This document shows positions 20,122-29,551 of a stretch of DNA of 64,000 nucleotides, piece by piece. The DNA is from DHVE2 group archaeon. Its GTDB lineage: Archaea > Thermoplasmatota > Thermoplasmata > Thermoplasmatales > Aciduliprofundaceae. The stretch is taken from assembly GCA_027023265.1 (NCBI GenBank), contig JALVVV010000054.1:1-64000 (forward strand). The letters are read 5' to 3'. The translations under genes and the position numbers were made by a program. The notes beneath the pieces were generated by a model that saw only the letters and a program-made list of their open reading frames with translations, made no database searches and was not told the origin of the DNA. The number at the start of each line of letters is the position of its first letter. Within the stretch, counting starts at the first letter, position 1.

Positions 20122-21291
20122 ATGTTCTGCGAAAATAATAAATCGGGTGTTGGACATGACCAGTCAATGGTTAAAATCCTCCACACGATTAAGGAATTAT
20201 CCTCGATAGTGGTCACATTTGTAATCTTGCTAATTCTCCTTACTAATTTTGTTACCATGTTTTACTCCGCCTGGTACATTATTCCGTTCATTGGAGATAA
20301 GTACTTTGCCATTCCATTTTACATACTGGTTCCAGTGCCATTACTTTTCGCAATAGTAAGGGGTTTGGCAGCTTACGGATGGTACCTGTTTTTGGTTGCT
20401 GCAATAACAACGAGCGTCACGCTTTTAATGGTTAGGGGTTTTCCAAAGTACCTGCGTAAGCTGAAGAGCTCTCCGCTTTCGTACGAGACAAATTCCGTGC
20501 AGGAGTACGCAGAGATATTCTCCATGGTTCTTTTCCTGGATATTTTAGTGGTATTTATAATGAGAATGTTCAGCGTGAAAACACCTTCAATAGGTATTGA
20601 AAACACGCCCCTGTATTTTCAAATGCTGTCACTCCTTCACGCGTCGGTGTACGAGGAGATTGTAACGAGGCTTGCCTTTATTGGCATACCCGTGTTTATA
20701 TGGAGATTGCTGAGGCGAAATAAATACGGAGACAATGTAAAGTTCTGGCATATTTTTGGAGGAACTAACAGATTTGAAATTCCCGAAATAACTTTCATAC
20801 TGATCTCTGCGGCCATATTTGGAATTGCGCACACGCCCGCATGGGGCTGGTGGAAATTCGTGCCCACGTTCATAGCAGGAATCGCTATGGGTTATCTCTA
20901 TGTGAAGTACGGAATGCACATGTCCATACTTATGCACTTCACCACCGATTTTATGACAATACCCATGGCTTTTGACTCGCGATTGTACCTGATTTATTCC
21001 GTGCTCCTTATTGTTGTTGTGGTTTTAGGCTTCATATTCACCATTTCATATTCCATTAAAATTTTGCAGCATTTCTCCGTGGTAGGAAAGAATAGAGGAA
21101 AGAAAGCGAATATGGGCATGCCGGTGGCACCATGGATAGATATTAAATGTCCAAACTGTGGCTCCCAGAAATTCGTTTATTTGGGCAACGGAAAATTACA
21201 ATGTGTAAAGTGCGGAACTATAATAGACGAGTATTCGGAGCAATCTCATCAATTAGATGATGAAGGTTCTCACCTATCACCTCCACCATGA
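20122..21291 (+). CDS. CPBP-type intramembrane protease homolog with C-terminal zinc ribbon
   Basis: EEIVTRLAF (EExxxR), FGIAHTPAWGWW, HFTTDF in a multi-TM protein; CPNCGSQ...CVKCGTII tail. The start may instead be 20167. Confidence 0.78.
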   Translation: MFCENNKSGVGHDQSMVKILHTIKELSSIVVTFVILLILLTNFVTMFYSAWYIIPFIGDKYFAIPFYILVPVPLLFAIVRGLAAYGWYLFLVAAITTSVTLLMVRGFPKYLRKLKSSPLSYETNSVQEYAEIFSMVLFLDILVVFIMRMFSVKTPSIGIENTPLYFQMLSLLHASVYEEIVTRLAFIGIPVFIWRLLRRNKYGDNVKFWHIFGGTNRFEIPEITFILISAAIFGIAHTPAWGWWKFVPTFIAGIAMGYLYVKYGMHMSILMHFTTDFMTIPMAFDSRLYLIYSVLLIVVVVLGFIFTISYSIKILQHFSVVGKNRGKKANMGMPVAPWIDIKCPNCGSQKFVYLGNGKLQCVKCGTIIDEYSEQSHQLDDEGSHLSPPP

Positions 21292-21595
21292 TATCTCCCA
21301 GAGGAACATCACCCACGGAAAAGCTGACTTTTCCCACAGTAGCAACCTGCTTGTTTAATTTAAACTCTATTCTGCTACCGTGCAGGTTTGATAGAAGAAC
21401 AGACCTTGCCGCGTCTCTAATTTTCTGCTCTTTCAGGAGCCTGGCAAACGTTGAGATGTCATAAGAGGTGCAAGTTATATTTCCTGCATTCACCGTGCAA
21501 TTTGCATCAGGGAATAGTGCGTGGATTGCATCAATAATCTTTTTTTCGTCTTCAGTCGGGTGCAGCTCTGCATTTATGTTTATTTTCAAACCCAT
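21218..21595 (-). CDS. UPF0201-family archaeal protein
   Basis: Small archaeal alpha/beta protein (LKININAELHPTEDEKKIIDAIHALFPD...RDAARSVLLSN), recalled as the UPF0201-type pattern. Confidence 0.7.
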   Translation of the reverse strand: MGLKININAELHPTEDEKKIIDAIHALFPDANCTVNAGNITCTSYDISTFARLLKEQKIRDAARSVLLSNLHGSRIEFKLNKQVATVGKVSFSVGDVPLGDIMVEVIGENLHHLIDEIAPNTRLL

Positions 21596-22122
21596 ATTGC
21601 ATGTCTCCTCCTCAGGTCTTCCTCGCTCTGAGAAGTCCTTTCCATGAGCTCAGATACCAGGGAATCCAACAAGATAACCGTGGATATTTCAAACATTGTC
21701 CCAAGCGGCGCGTAATTTCCATTGGTTTTCGGGACATTTACATGTATTACCACGTCTCCATATTTAGCAAGGGGGGAGTGCGCGTTGGAAGTAATTGCTA
21801 TTATTTCTGCACCTATATTTTTAACCACACTTGCCACAAGCAATGTTGATTTTGTCTTGCCCGTGTTAGATATCAAAATTACTGCATCGTCCTTTGTTAC
21901 CACAGGAGTTATGGTTTCACCTATGAAGTATGATGTAAATCCCAGTTGAACCAACCTCATTGCAAAAAATTTCCCGACGAGGCCACTTCTTCCAGAGCCG
22001 TATACAAATATTTGCTTACTTTTTTCTATAATGTCCACCACTTCTTTAACCCTTGAATCGCTCACAGAATCAAGCGATTTATTGGTGTTTGATAGTATGT
22101 ACCGGTACGCATCTCTGAACAT
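21586..22122 (-). CDS. hxlB: 6-phospho-3-hexuloisomerase (SIS domain)
   Basis: IFVYGSGRSGLVGKFFAMRLVQLGF, ISNTGKT, and C-terminal RRHAIWV resembling PHI. Confidence 0.82.
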   Translation of the reverse strand: MFRDAYRYILSNTNKSLDSVSDSRVKEVVDIIEKSKQIFVYGSGRSGLVGKFFAMRLVQLGFTSYFIGETITPVVTKDDAVILISNTGKTKSTLLVASVVKNIGAEIIAITSNAHSPLAKYGDVVIHVNVPKTNGNYAPLGTMFEISTVILLDSLVSELMERTSQSEEDLRRRHAIWV

Positions 22123-23129
22123 CAGGCTCCCTTCTTTCCCATCTTTCTCTGAATAACTCTCTCAGTGATAGTTCTCATGTACGCTGCATCGTGCTCTAAG
22201 AGAGGTGATGCTGAAATCACCCGTATATTGTACTCCTGTTCGTAAAGAGCGGTGGCAAAGGTTTCGAATTTCAAATCCCCTCTTTTTATTGGAGTTAGCC
22301 TCAGCTCGTTTCCGTTTTCGTATTCCACCCCTGAAAACTCCACGTAGTGCTCGTCACCCATGTACTTTTCCACCTTGTCCAGTACCCCCACAAAATCTTT
22401 TGGTTCTTTGAACTTCCCATCTTCTCTCGCGTGAATGTGGGCAAAGTTCACTATGGGCAACACGCCTTTAACTTTTTTCACTAAAGATAGTATTTCGCTG
22501 AGGGTCCCAAACAACTCCTGTTTCCCGGAGGTCTCGAATCCAAGCTTTGGCTTCAAATTAAGTTCCTTGTACCTTCCCTTTATTGCCTTTACATTGTTTA
22601 CGACGTTGTTCATTGCTTCTTTCTTTTTCAAACCACCGTAAAGGCCAATATGATTTACAACTATATCCGCACCCATCTCGTTTGCGAGTATGCCCCCCCA
22701 AACTATGTAATCTATTGATTTCTCGGTTAGCTCCCCGTTGCTCACAAGGTCCATATAATATGGGGTGTGCAAACTTAACTTCACATCAAGCTCCCTTGCC
22801 AGCTCGCTGAGCATGTTTAGCTCCTTATAGCTTGATGCTAAATTCCAGAAAAGCTGCAGCACGATATCCTCTTCCTCAAGTTCACTGTCTATTCCAATTG
22901 GAACGTAATTTCCTTCTTCGTCGGGACGGAGTGTTTCTACAATGATGGCATCTTCAACTTCCCTTGGTTTCATTCCAATCTCATCTATAACCGCACGCTC
23001 CTGGACATTTGCCCTTAGAAATTGAATTTCCATTGCGTGAAGTCCCATCCTGTGGGTATCCTCAATGGCATCCTTTAAAGTGCGACCTTTACATGAAAGA
23101 GGTATGCCTGCAAGACCAAACCTGAACAT
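22122..23129 (-). CDS. Sugar isomerase / endonuclease IV-like TIM-barrel protein
   Basis: MFRFGLAGIPLSCKGRTLKDAIEDTHRMGLHAMEIQF, LSLHTPYYMDL, VVNHIGLYG, FETSGKQ. Confidence 0.78.
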   Translation of the reverse strand: MFRFGLAGIPLSCKGRTLKDAIEDTHRMGLHAMEIQFLRANVQERAVIDEIGMKPREVEDAIIVETLRPDEEGNYVPIGIDSELEEEDIVLQLFWNLASSYKELNMLSELARELDVKLSLHTPYYMDLVSNGELTEKSIDYIVWGGILANEMGADIVVNHIGLYGGLKKKEAMNNVVNNVKAIKGRYKELNLKPKLGFETSGKQELFGTLSEILSLVKKVKGVLPIVNFAHIHAREDGKFKEPKDFVGVLDKVEKYMGDEHYVEFSGVEYENGNELRLTPIKRGDLKFETFATALYEQEYNIRVISASPLLEHDAAYMRTITERVIQRKMGKKGA

Positions 23130-23205
23130 CTGTTGATGTTATGCGCTCACCTATAATAATCTTTTCGGGGGAAAAGAATTTAACTCTCATTGCATTACAA
23201 ATCCA

Positions 23206-24186
23206 ATGCTTCCTTACATGGTTGATTTTCAGAAACTCAGAGAGAAGATAATGGATAAGGGATACAACAAGGTTCTGCTGCAGCTACCTGACGGGTTAAT
23301 CACGTACGCGAGGGATATTGTTAAAGAGCTAAGTGATTTTAATGTTTTCCTGTCCTCAGAGCCGTGCTACGGAGCCTGTGATATTGTGGTCCACGAGGAT
23401 AAACTCACCGTGCAATTCGGGCATTCTGAAATACCAAATATACGGTATCCAGAAAACGTGATTTTTGTTGAAATGTTCAGCGATAAAAAATTTGATGATG
23501 TCGTTGAGAAATTCATCGAAAAAACAAGATGCGATAGCGTGGGCATAGTGGCATCTGTGCAGCATGTGAATCATGTTAGTGAGGTAAAAGCTCTTTTTGA
23601 AAAAAGGGGCATAACAGCGTTGATTGGGCAAGGAGATTCAAGGGTAAAGTACCCGGGGCAGGTGCTTGGATGCAATTTCTCAGCGGCAAGAGCTGTGGAT
23701 ATGGATGTTGATTGCTTCGTGCTGTTAGGTACTGGAGTGTTCCACGGAGTAGGTGTAAGAATAACCACTGGCAAGAAGACTTACGTTCTTGACCCGTTTT
23801 CAAACACAGTAACCGATGTTGAGGCAGAGGCAGACCGCATTGTGAGGCAGAGGTTCGGAGCAATTGCCTTGACGGAGCAAGCTGAGAGATTCGGAATAAT
23901 AATAAGCGATAAAATAGGGCAGAAGAGGGAGCGACTTGCGCTGACTCTTAAATCAATGATAGAATCTGCAGGTTTTGAAGCATACCTAATTTACGCAAAC
24001 AGAGTGGTGCCAGAGAACTTTTATTACGATGTTGATGCTTACGTGAATACTGCTTGTCCGAGAATCACCTACGATGATTACCTTAGATTCAGAAAACCGA
24101 TTCTTTCCCCTGTGGAGCTGCAAATTGCCCTGAAATACAAGCTATGGGAAAATTACTCCTTTGACGAGATAGTGTATGTGGATTAA
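23206..24186 (+). CDS. dph2: Diphthamide biosynthesis protein Dph2 (2-(3-amino-3-carboxypropyl)histidine synthase)
   Basis: VLLQLPDGLITYA, SSEPCYGACDI, VLGCNFSAAR, VNTACPRITYDDY: three conserved Cys positions. Confidence 0.92.
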   Translation: MLPYMVDFQKLREKIMDKGYNKVLLQLPDGLITYARDIVKELSDFNVFLSSEPCYGACDIVVHEDKLTVQFGHSEIPNIRYPENVIFVEMFSDKKFDDVVEKFIEKTRCDSVGIVASVQHVNHVSEVKALFEKRGITALIGQGDSRVKYPGQVLGCNFSAARAVDMDVDCFVLLGTGVFHGVGVRITTGKKTYVLDPFSNTVTDVEAEADRIVRQRFGAIALTEQAERFGIIISDKIGQKRERLALTLKSMIESAGFEAYLIYANRVVPENFYYDVDAYVNTACPRITYDDYLRFRKPILSPVELQIALKYKLWENYSFDEIVYVD

Positions 24187-24249
24187 CCGAATCGTTTAAT
24201 GCTGTATTTTCAGGAAAACTTAAAATACGGTGTGAATTAATACTCTCGC

Positions 24250-25992
24250 ATGCACAGGGCAGTCTTAGCGATACTTGCAATAATACTTGTTTCGATTCTG
24301 CCTGCAATTTCTGCGGCTAATGCTAATGCGAGCCAAGAAAACAAGATACATGTTGATATGAGTACAAACAAGGGGACGTATCTTAATTTTGAGAGTATAA
24401 TCGTCACATACCATGTTTATTCGGAAAATGGGCGCGTTGTTTCTGGAGGGAACGGCACATGGTTTTTCAGGTATTCTTCAAACGGCACAGTTGTAGCGAA
24501 TGGAACTCTTGATGATTCTCACGGCTATTTTAAAATAAATCTTAAAAACTACAATATTTCCGCAGGAAGCGGTACAAGTTTTAGCATAAGCATCATTTAT
24601 AATTACAATGGCAATGCGGCACGCACCACATCTTATGTTTATGTCATTGGGGTGAATTATTTCCAGTTTAGCGTCAAGGTGGTGCCCTTTCCAGGTGGCT
24701 ATTATCCGGGAAACTATGTGGGCGTGGAGATTTTTGCTCCCGTGGGAGGTTTGCATGTGGATTACATTCACGTGAGTACCCCTCACTATCTCTGGTGGAA
24801 CGTCACTAATTTAAATCTCAATTACGAGGGCTTTGGGAGATTCAACTTTAAGATTCCAGAGTCATGGGCCCCTAAAACTACTGTTAATGTAACCGTGCAA
24901 ATTGCCGGAGTGAAGGAGGGTACAAGTTTCAACGTCACAATGAATTACGATATTTACATGGTAGTACACCACAGGGAAGAGCACATTCTTTCTGGAGAGA
25001 CCATAGGAATCGGCATTATCAACACTAATTCAATAAGAGGCTCTTATTTTCATTTTCAAATTCTTACAAAGGATGGGGATAGGGTTCTCTACGAGCGCTA
25101 CACATTCGACAATGTTACCGTTTTCACAGTACCTTCCAATTATTCCGGGTATCTGTTTGTTGTTTGTGATGTTTTCAATAACACAGGTAAGATTGCCACT
25201 TTAGAGAAGGTTGAGAAAGTAGATTATGCCAATTTAAATGTTTATTTTGACAGGGAATCGTACCATTCAGGAGATACTTTCAATGTTTATGTGAATATGA
25301 CATCTTACGTTATGAAAAATCCTGAATTTCAATATAGCGTTTACGGGATATACAAAGATGGAAACAGCAACCTTCTCTACCGGATAATCACAAAAAACAG
25401 AAGCATAAGCGTTCATGTACCAGATATCGCCCCCGTAAAATATGTGGTAAAGGTTATTGCAATCTCCGGCGCATTTACAGTTCAATCCTCATCGAGCATA
25501 GACTTTTCAAACTACATTAAAATAGATGCAAATGTTATCAGCAGATCCCCTTATGCCACAGGCGCTTTTACCCCTGGAGAAAACATAGAAGTGGCGTATC
25601 AGATATCCGGGAGTTTCAAGTATGGGGTCCTTTATTATGGATTGGGTAATTCTTTTTACACGAACCCTGGAAAGATGGTTATTCACGGGGACAAAAATGG
25701 AGTGTTCACTGTGAGCATACCTCAAGATGCAAACAGCGGTATTTACACATTTCACATAAAACTAATTTACAATGGGGGTGAGGTTGAAAAGGATGTTATG
25801 CTATTTGTAGATTCATCCCCTCCCTGGAGCCAGTATCTCATATTCACCGTTCCTGCGGGTGATTTTCTTACCATAATGGTAGTTCTATCCTCCGCAATAT
25901 TTGTTGTTATTTACGTGAAATATTCCCCAGAGAAACATAAAGGAACCAAAGATAAGAGGGTTGAAAATGATAAGGAACAAAAATCAAAGTGA
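24250..25992 (+). CDS. Secreted / surface-anchored hypothetical protein (macroglobulin-like beta domains, C-terminal TM)
   Basis: N-terminal signal peptide MHRAVLAILAIILVSILPAISA, repeated extracellular beta-sandwich-like segments, and C-terminal FTVPAGDFLTIMVVLSSAIFVVIYVKY followed by a basic tail. Confidence 0.65.
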   Translation: MHRAVLAILAIILVSILPAISAANANASQENKIHVDMSTNKGTYLNFESIIVTYHVYSENGRVVSGGNGTWFFRYSSNGTVVANGTLDDSHGYFKINLKNYNISAGSGTSFSISIIYNYNGNAARTTSYVYVIGVNYFQFSVKVVPFPGGYYPGNYVGVEIFAPVGGLHVDYIHVSTPHYLWWNVTNLNLNYEGFGRFNFKIPESWAPKTTVNVTVQIAGVKEGTSFNVTMNYDIYMVVHHREEHILSGETIGIGIINTNSIRGSYFHFQILTKDGDRVLYERYTFDNVTVFTVPSNYSGYLFVVCDVFNNTGKIATLEKVEKVDYANLNVYFDRESYHSGDTFNVYVNMTSYVMKNPEFQYSVYGIYKDGNSNLLYRIITKNRSISVHVPDIAPVKYVVKVIAISGAFTVQSSSSIDFSNYIKIDANVISRSPYATGAFTPGENIEVAYQISGSFKYGVLYYGLGNSFYTNPGKMVIHGDKNGVFTVSIPQDANSGIYTFHIKLIYNGGEVEKDVMLFVDSSPPWSQYLIFTVPAGDFLTIMVVLSSAIFVVIYVKYSPEKHKGTKDKRVENDKEQKSK

Positions 25993-27138
25993 TTCCAGGT
26001 ATCTCTCCACGCCGTCCAGTCCTTTTTCAAGGTTCTCCATGGATGTCGCAAATGAAATCCTGAAATGATTCTCGCCGTAATTTCCAAAAGCAAATCCCGG
26101 AGTGATGGCGACTTTCTCCTTCATCATGATATCTTCTGCAAGCTTCTTTGAAGGAACATCTTGCTCGTAGCGAGGGAACATGTAGAAAGTTGCACGTGGC
26201 TTTCTTACCTTTATGCCGGGCATCTTTGACAAACGCTCGTAAACGTAATCTCTACGTTTCTTGAATTCAGCAACCATTTCTTCCACGTAACTTCTTGTTT
26301 TCAGCGCTTCCAGAGCCGCGTACTGCGCCATGCTGGGTGCGCATGAGATTGTGTGCTGCTGTACCTTTTCAAGTTCTGGTATATACCTGTGCGGGGCAAT
26401 GAGGTACCCTATTCTCCACCCAGTCATTGCCCATCCCTTTGAAAAACCGTTTACTATTATGGTATTCATCCTCAGGTCATCGTATATCCCCGGAGAGATA
26501 TGTTCTCCCTCAAATATTATTTTCTCGTAAATTTCATCGCTTATCAGAATAAGATCAAAATCCAGAACTATGTCGCGTATTGCTTTTATGTCTTCATTTG
26601 TGAGAACTCCACCGGTTGGGTTGGTGGGCGTGTTGATTATGATAACTTTTGTTTTGTAGTCAATTTTGCTGACAATGTCGTCCACGTCCAGGCGCCAGTC
26701 CTTGTCCTCGTCCAGCCGGATGCTGACGGGCTTGCCCCTGGCGAATCTAACCATTTCTCTGTATGAAACCCATCCCGGGTCAGGAACCAAAACCTCATCA
26801 CCTGGATCAACAAAAGCGGATAACACGTTGAATATTGCTAACTTTGCTGGAGTAACTATTATGTTATTTGCGTCCACATCCACACCGTTCTCGGAGCGAT
26901 ATTTTTCGGCTATTGCCTCGCGTAGTTCCTTTATTCCCGAGGGAGGCGTGTAGTGTGTTTTTCCAGCTTTCATGGCTTTACAGGCCGCATCTATTATATT
27001 GGGTGGAGTTATGAAATCAGGCTCACCTACAGCCAAAGATATTATGTTGTATCCCTTTTCTTTAAATTTGGCAGCCATCTCAACCAGCGCGAGGGTCTGA
27101 GAGGGGTACATCCCCTGTACTCTCTTGGAAATGAGCAT
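25984..27138 (-). CDS. PLP-dependent aminotransferase (aspartate aminotransferase family)
   Basis: AVGEPDFITPPNI, INTPTNPTGGVL, SDEIYEKIIF, NGFSKGWAMTGWRIGYL. Confidence 0.92.
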   Translation of the reverse strand: MLISKRVQGMYPSQTLALVEMAAKFKEKGYNIISLAVGEPDFITPPNIIDAACKAMKAGKTHYTPPSGIKELREAIAEKYRSENGVDVDANNIIVTPAKLAIFNVLSAFVDPGDEVLVPDPGWVSYREMVRFARGKPVSIRLDEDKDWRLDVDDIVSKIDYKTKVIIINTPTNPTGGVLTNEDIKAIRDIVLDFDLILISDEIYEKIIFEGEHISPGIYDDLRMNTIIVNGFSKGWAMTGWRIGYLIAPHRYIPELEKVQQHTISCAPSMAQYAALEALKTRSYVEEMVAEFKKRRDYVYERLSKMPGIKVRKPRATFYMFPRYEQDVPSKKLAEDIMMKEKVAITPGFAFGNYGENHFRISFATSMENLEKGLDGVERYLESL

Positions 27139-27261
27139 ACCGCCCGATTATATAAAAATAGTATATTACCTTTTCCTTTAGATTTCCACAGGAAATACAG
27201 CCTGTTTTTCGTGCAATTTGAGCATAATATATTCGACATTCAATTATTTTAAATGATGAAG

Positions 27262-27270
27262 TATTTATAT
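27262..27270 (+). promoter_or_regulatory. Candidate TATA box upstream of tbp
   Basis: AT-rich tatttatat ~34 nt upstream of the ATG at 27304; an AGGTGG Shine-Dalgarno-like motif lies at 27293-27298. Confidence 0.5.
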
Positions 27271-27303
27271 GTTGTATCCATACCCTATATAAAGGTGGTA
27301 TAA

Positions 27304-27858
27304 ATGGGCGAAGAAGAAAAAGTGCAAATTGAGAATATTGTGGCTTCAACTGCGCTTGCTGATAAGCTGGATCTCGGGAAAATAGCGCTCACTTTAGATG
27401 GTGCAGAATACGAGCCGGAGCAGTTTCCCGGCCTTATTTATCGTTTGAAGGAACAGAAAACTGCTGTGCTGATTTTCCGCAGTGGCAAGGTGAATTGCAC
27501 AGGTGCAAAGGATATAGAGAGTGTCAAAAAGACCATAGATACCCTTGTGAAGAGATTGAAACAGGCGGGTATAGAGGTTTATGATAACCCCAAAATTGTC
27601 GTGCAGAATATAGTTGCTGTTTACGATTTGGGAACTGAGCTAAACCTCACGAACATAGCCCTGAGCCTCGGTCTTGAAAACGTGGAGTACGAACCGGAGC
27701 AGTTTCCAGGACTGGTTTATCGCGTTGAGGAACCAAAGGTAGTATTGCTCCTATTCGGCTCTGGCAAGGTTGTATGCACCGGTGCAAAGAAGAAGGAAGA
27801 AATAGTGGAAGCGATTAAAAAGCTCAAAAGCGAGCTTAAAAGTGTGGGATTAATTTAA
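27304..27858 (+). CDS. tbp: TATA-box-binding protein
   Basis: Two direct repeats: IENIVASTALADKLDLGKIALTLDGAEYEPEQFPGLIYRLKEQKTAVLIFRSGKVNCTGAK and the second NIVAVYDL...YEPEQFPGLVYRVEEPKVVLLLFGSGKVVCTGAK. Confidence 0.98.
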   Translation: MGEEEKVQIENIVASTALADKLDLGKIALTLDGAEYEPEQFPGLIYRLKEQKTAVLIFRSGKVNCTGAKDIESVKKTIDTLVKRLKQAGIEVYDNPKIVVQNIVAVYDLGTELNLTNIALSLGLENVEYEPEQFPGLVYRVEEPKVVLLLFGSGKVVCTGAKKKEEIVEAIKKLKSELKSVGLI

Positions 27859-27940
27859 GCCCTTTTATTTTCTATCTTTTTGTATGTTTAAAAATTCCTG
27901 CCATAAAAAATGTTAAGTACGTGAATGATGTATTTGAATC

Positions 27941-28249
27941 ATGGACCCTGCGGTTCTTGTCCTCGCAGCCACATCCGTTCCAGTGCTTGGTCACAACGCT
28001 TACTGGCTTTACCGGGAAAGGGAGGTGGACTTGTATTATGGGGTGTTGTCGGGAATATTTACTTTTATTGGTGCAGTGCTTGTTGCATACGGGTTTCCCG
28101 GCTCTTGGATAATGCCACTTGCGTTTGGAATAATCGCAATTGGCGGCTTTCACGGATTTGTAAAAGTAAAGAAAAGGGGTAAGTTAGTCAAGGGAATACT
28201 TTTTGCAGCCTTGTCCATGGGTATATATCTATCGGGGGTGTTCCTGTGA
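27941..28249 (+). CDS. Small multi-TM membrane protein
   Basis: Hydrophobic ~102-aa ORF overlapping the next gene by 4 nt. Confidence 0.6.
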   Translation: MDPAVLVLAATSVPVLGHNAYWLYREREVDLYYGVLSGIFTFIGAVLVAYGFPGSWIMPLAFGIIAIGGFHGFVKVKKRGKLVKGILFAALSMGIYLSGVFL

Positions 28250-28806
28250 AGGTAAACTGGAAAAAGGTAATATCGGCCGTCTCCGCTTATCTTATAATGA
28301 TGGGAATTTACGTGGCCTTTTTTGCGTACCCTGTGGTTCCAGCACACAGCACACATCCCAGCTATGTTGAGGTTGAAAACAAAACCTATTCCACTTTGCC
28401 TTATGTTGTTTACCGTGTTTATCTCAGGGGCTCGGTGAATCCGGGTATTCTGTTAGTAGCCACAGTGAGAACACCTTTCTTGCCGGATAAGACTTACAGC
28501 AAAATTTTGAGGTCCATGGAGAGCATAATTGAAAACGAAACAAAGAAGAGGTACCACGCAGATATTGACCTTGTGCTTGTGGGTACAAAAAAAGCTGTTA
28601 TTGGCGGTCATGATGTTGTGATGGATGATTACGATGTGCATTTGAGGTATTTAAACCAGTTGCCCGGCTGGGGAAGGCCAGACACAATCAAGATGTACTT
28701 CGGAGCATTCTTCTGCAGGGAGCATTACGAATCAGTTATAGTTGCATATGTGGCTCCACCAGATTTGGGTGACTTTAACGAAGTTATGTCGGAGGTGAAG
28801 TGTTGA
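28246..28806 (+). CDS. Hypothetical membrane-anchored extracellular protein
   Basis: N-terminal TM (VISAVSAYLIMMGIYVAFFAYPVV), then a hydrophilic domain; co-directional and overlapping with neighbours. Confidence 0.6.
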   Translation: MKVNWKKVISAVSAYLIMMGIYVAFFAYPVVPAHSTHPSYVEVENKTYSTLPYVVYRVYLRGSVNPGILLVATVRTPFLPDKTYSKILRSMESIIENETKKRYHADIDLVLVGTKKAVIGGHDVVMDDYDVHLRYLNQLPGWGRPDTIKMYFGAFFCREHYESVIVAYVAPPDLGDFNEVMSEVKC

Positions 28807-29501
28807 AGTTAATAAGAGTGTCTCTTCCTGTGGAAGCATCTAAGAGATATTCCACATTCAGGCGTTTTTTGAAAACAATTAACGGTAGCTGGATTCAGAC
28901 CTACATGTATTGCCCTTACCAGCTGTATTTAGAAAGGGTTAAAAAGGTAGAGGTACCCACCACCAAGAGCATGAGAGAGGGTACAGCAGCACACTTGGTT
29001 ATTGAAGAAGAGCATAAAAAAATGGTTGAAAGGGAGCTGAGTATAGAGGACGCACTCTCTTTAGCACCTTTTGAAAAAGAATCTTATGCTTACCGGGAGA
29101 TTAAGTACATAACGCAGTTTGATAATTTTCAGCTAATAAGCAAGGTTGACGAGATTGTAATTGAGCCAGAACAAGTTGTGATAATTGACGATAAAAAAAG
29201 CACGAAAGCGTATGATGGACAGATATTTCAGGTGTACGCTTACGCATATGCTTTCAAGCACATGTTCGATGTTGACAGGGATATTCGAGTTCAGATAAGA
29301 AGTCATGTTAATGGCAAGATACTTTACGACCACGAGTTTGGAAGGGAAGAGGAGAGGGCAATAGAGAAAACTCTTGACGATGTTTTGCGACTTTTGAAAA
29401 ATGAGTTTGTTCCGCGGGTTGAATATCGCTCTTCTAAATGCGATAAGTGCAGGTTCAGAGATTACTGCGAGGTGTATTTGAAGCATGTGGGTAAATGGTA
29501 A
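28800..29501 (+). CDS. Cas4-like PD-(D/E)XK nuclease with Fe-S cysteines
   Basis: INGSWIQTYMYCPYQLYLERV, VIIDDKKS, QIFQVYAYAYAF, and C-terminal CDKCRFRDYCEVY. Cys layout is Cas4-like. GTG start. Confidence 0.82.
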   Translation: MLKLIRVSLPVEASKRYSTFRRFLKTINGSWIQTYMYCPYQLYLERVKKVEVPTTKSMREGTAAHLVIEEEHKKMVERELSIEDALSLAPFEKESYAYREIKYITQFDNFQLISKVDEIVIEPEQVVIIDDKKSTKAYDGQIFQVYAYAYAFKHMFDVDRDIRVQIRSHVNGKILYDHEFGREEERAIEKTLDDVLRLLKNEFVPRVEYRSSKCDKCRFRDYCEVYLKHVGKW

Positions 29502-29551
29502 ATCTTTATGAAAGAAAATCCTAATAAAGTGCTTTGAGATACACCCGCATC

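Noticed and set aside
28800-29501. CRISPR-Cas locus suggested by the Cas4-like gene
   Set aside because: No direct-repeat array or other cas genes seen anywhere in the window.
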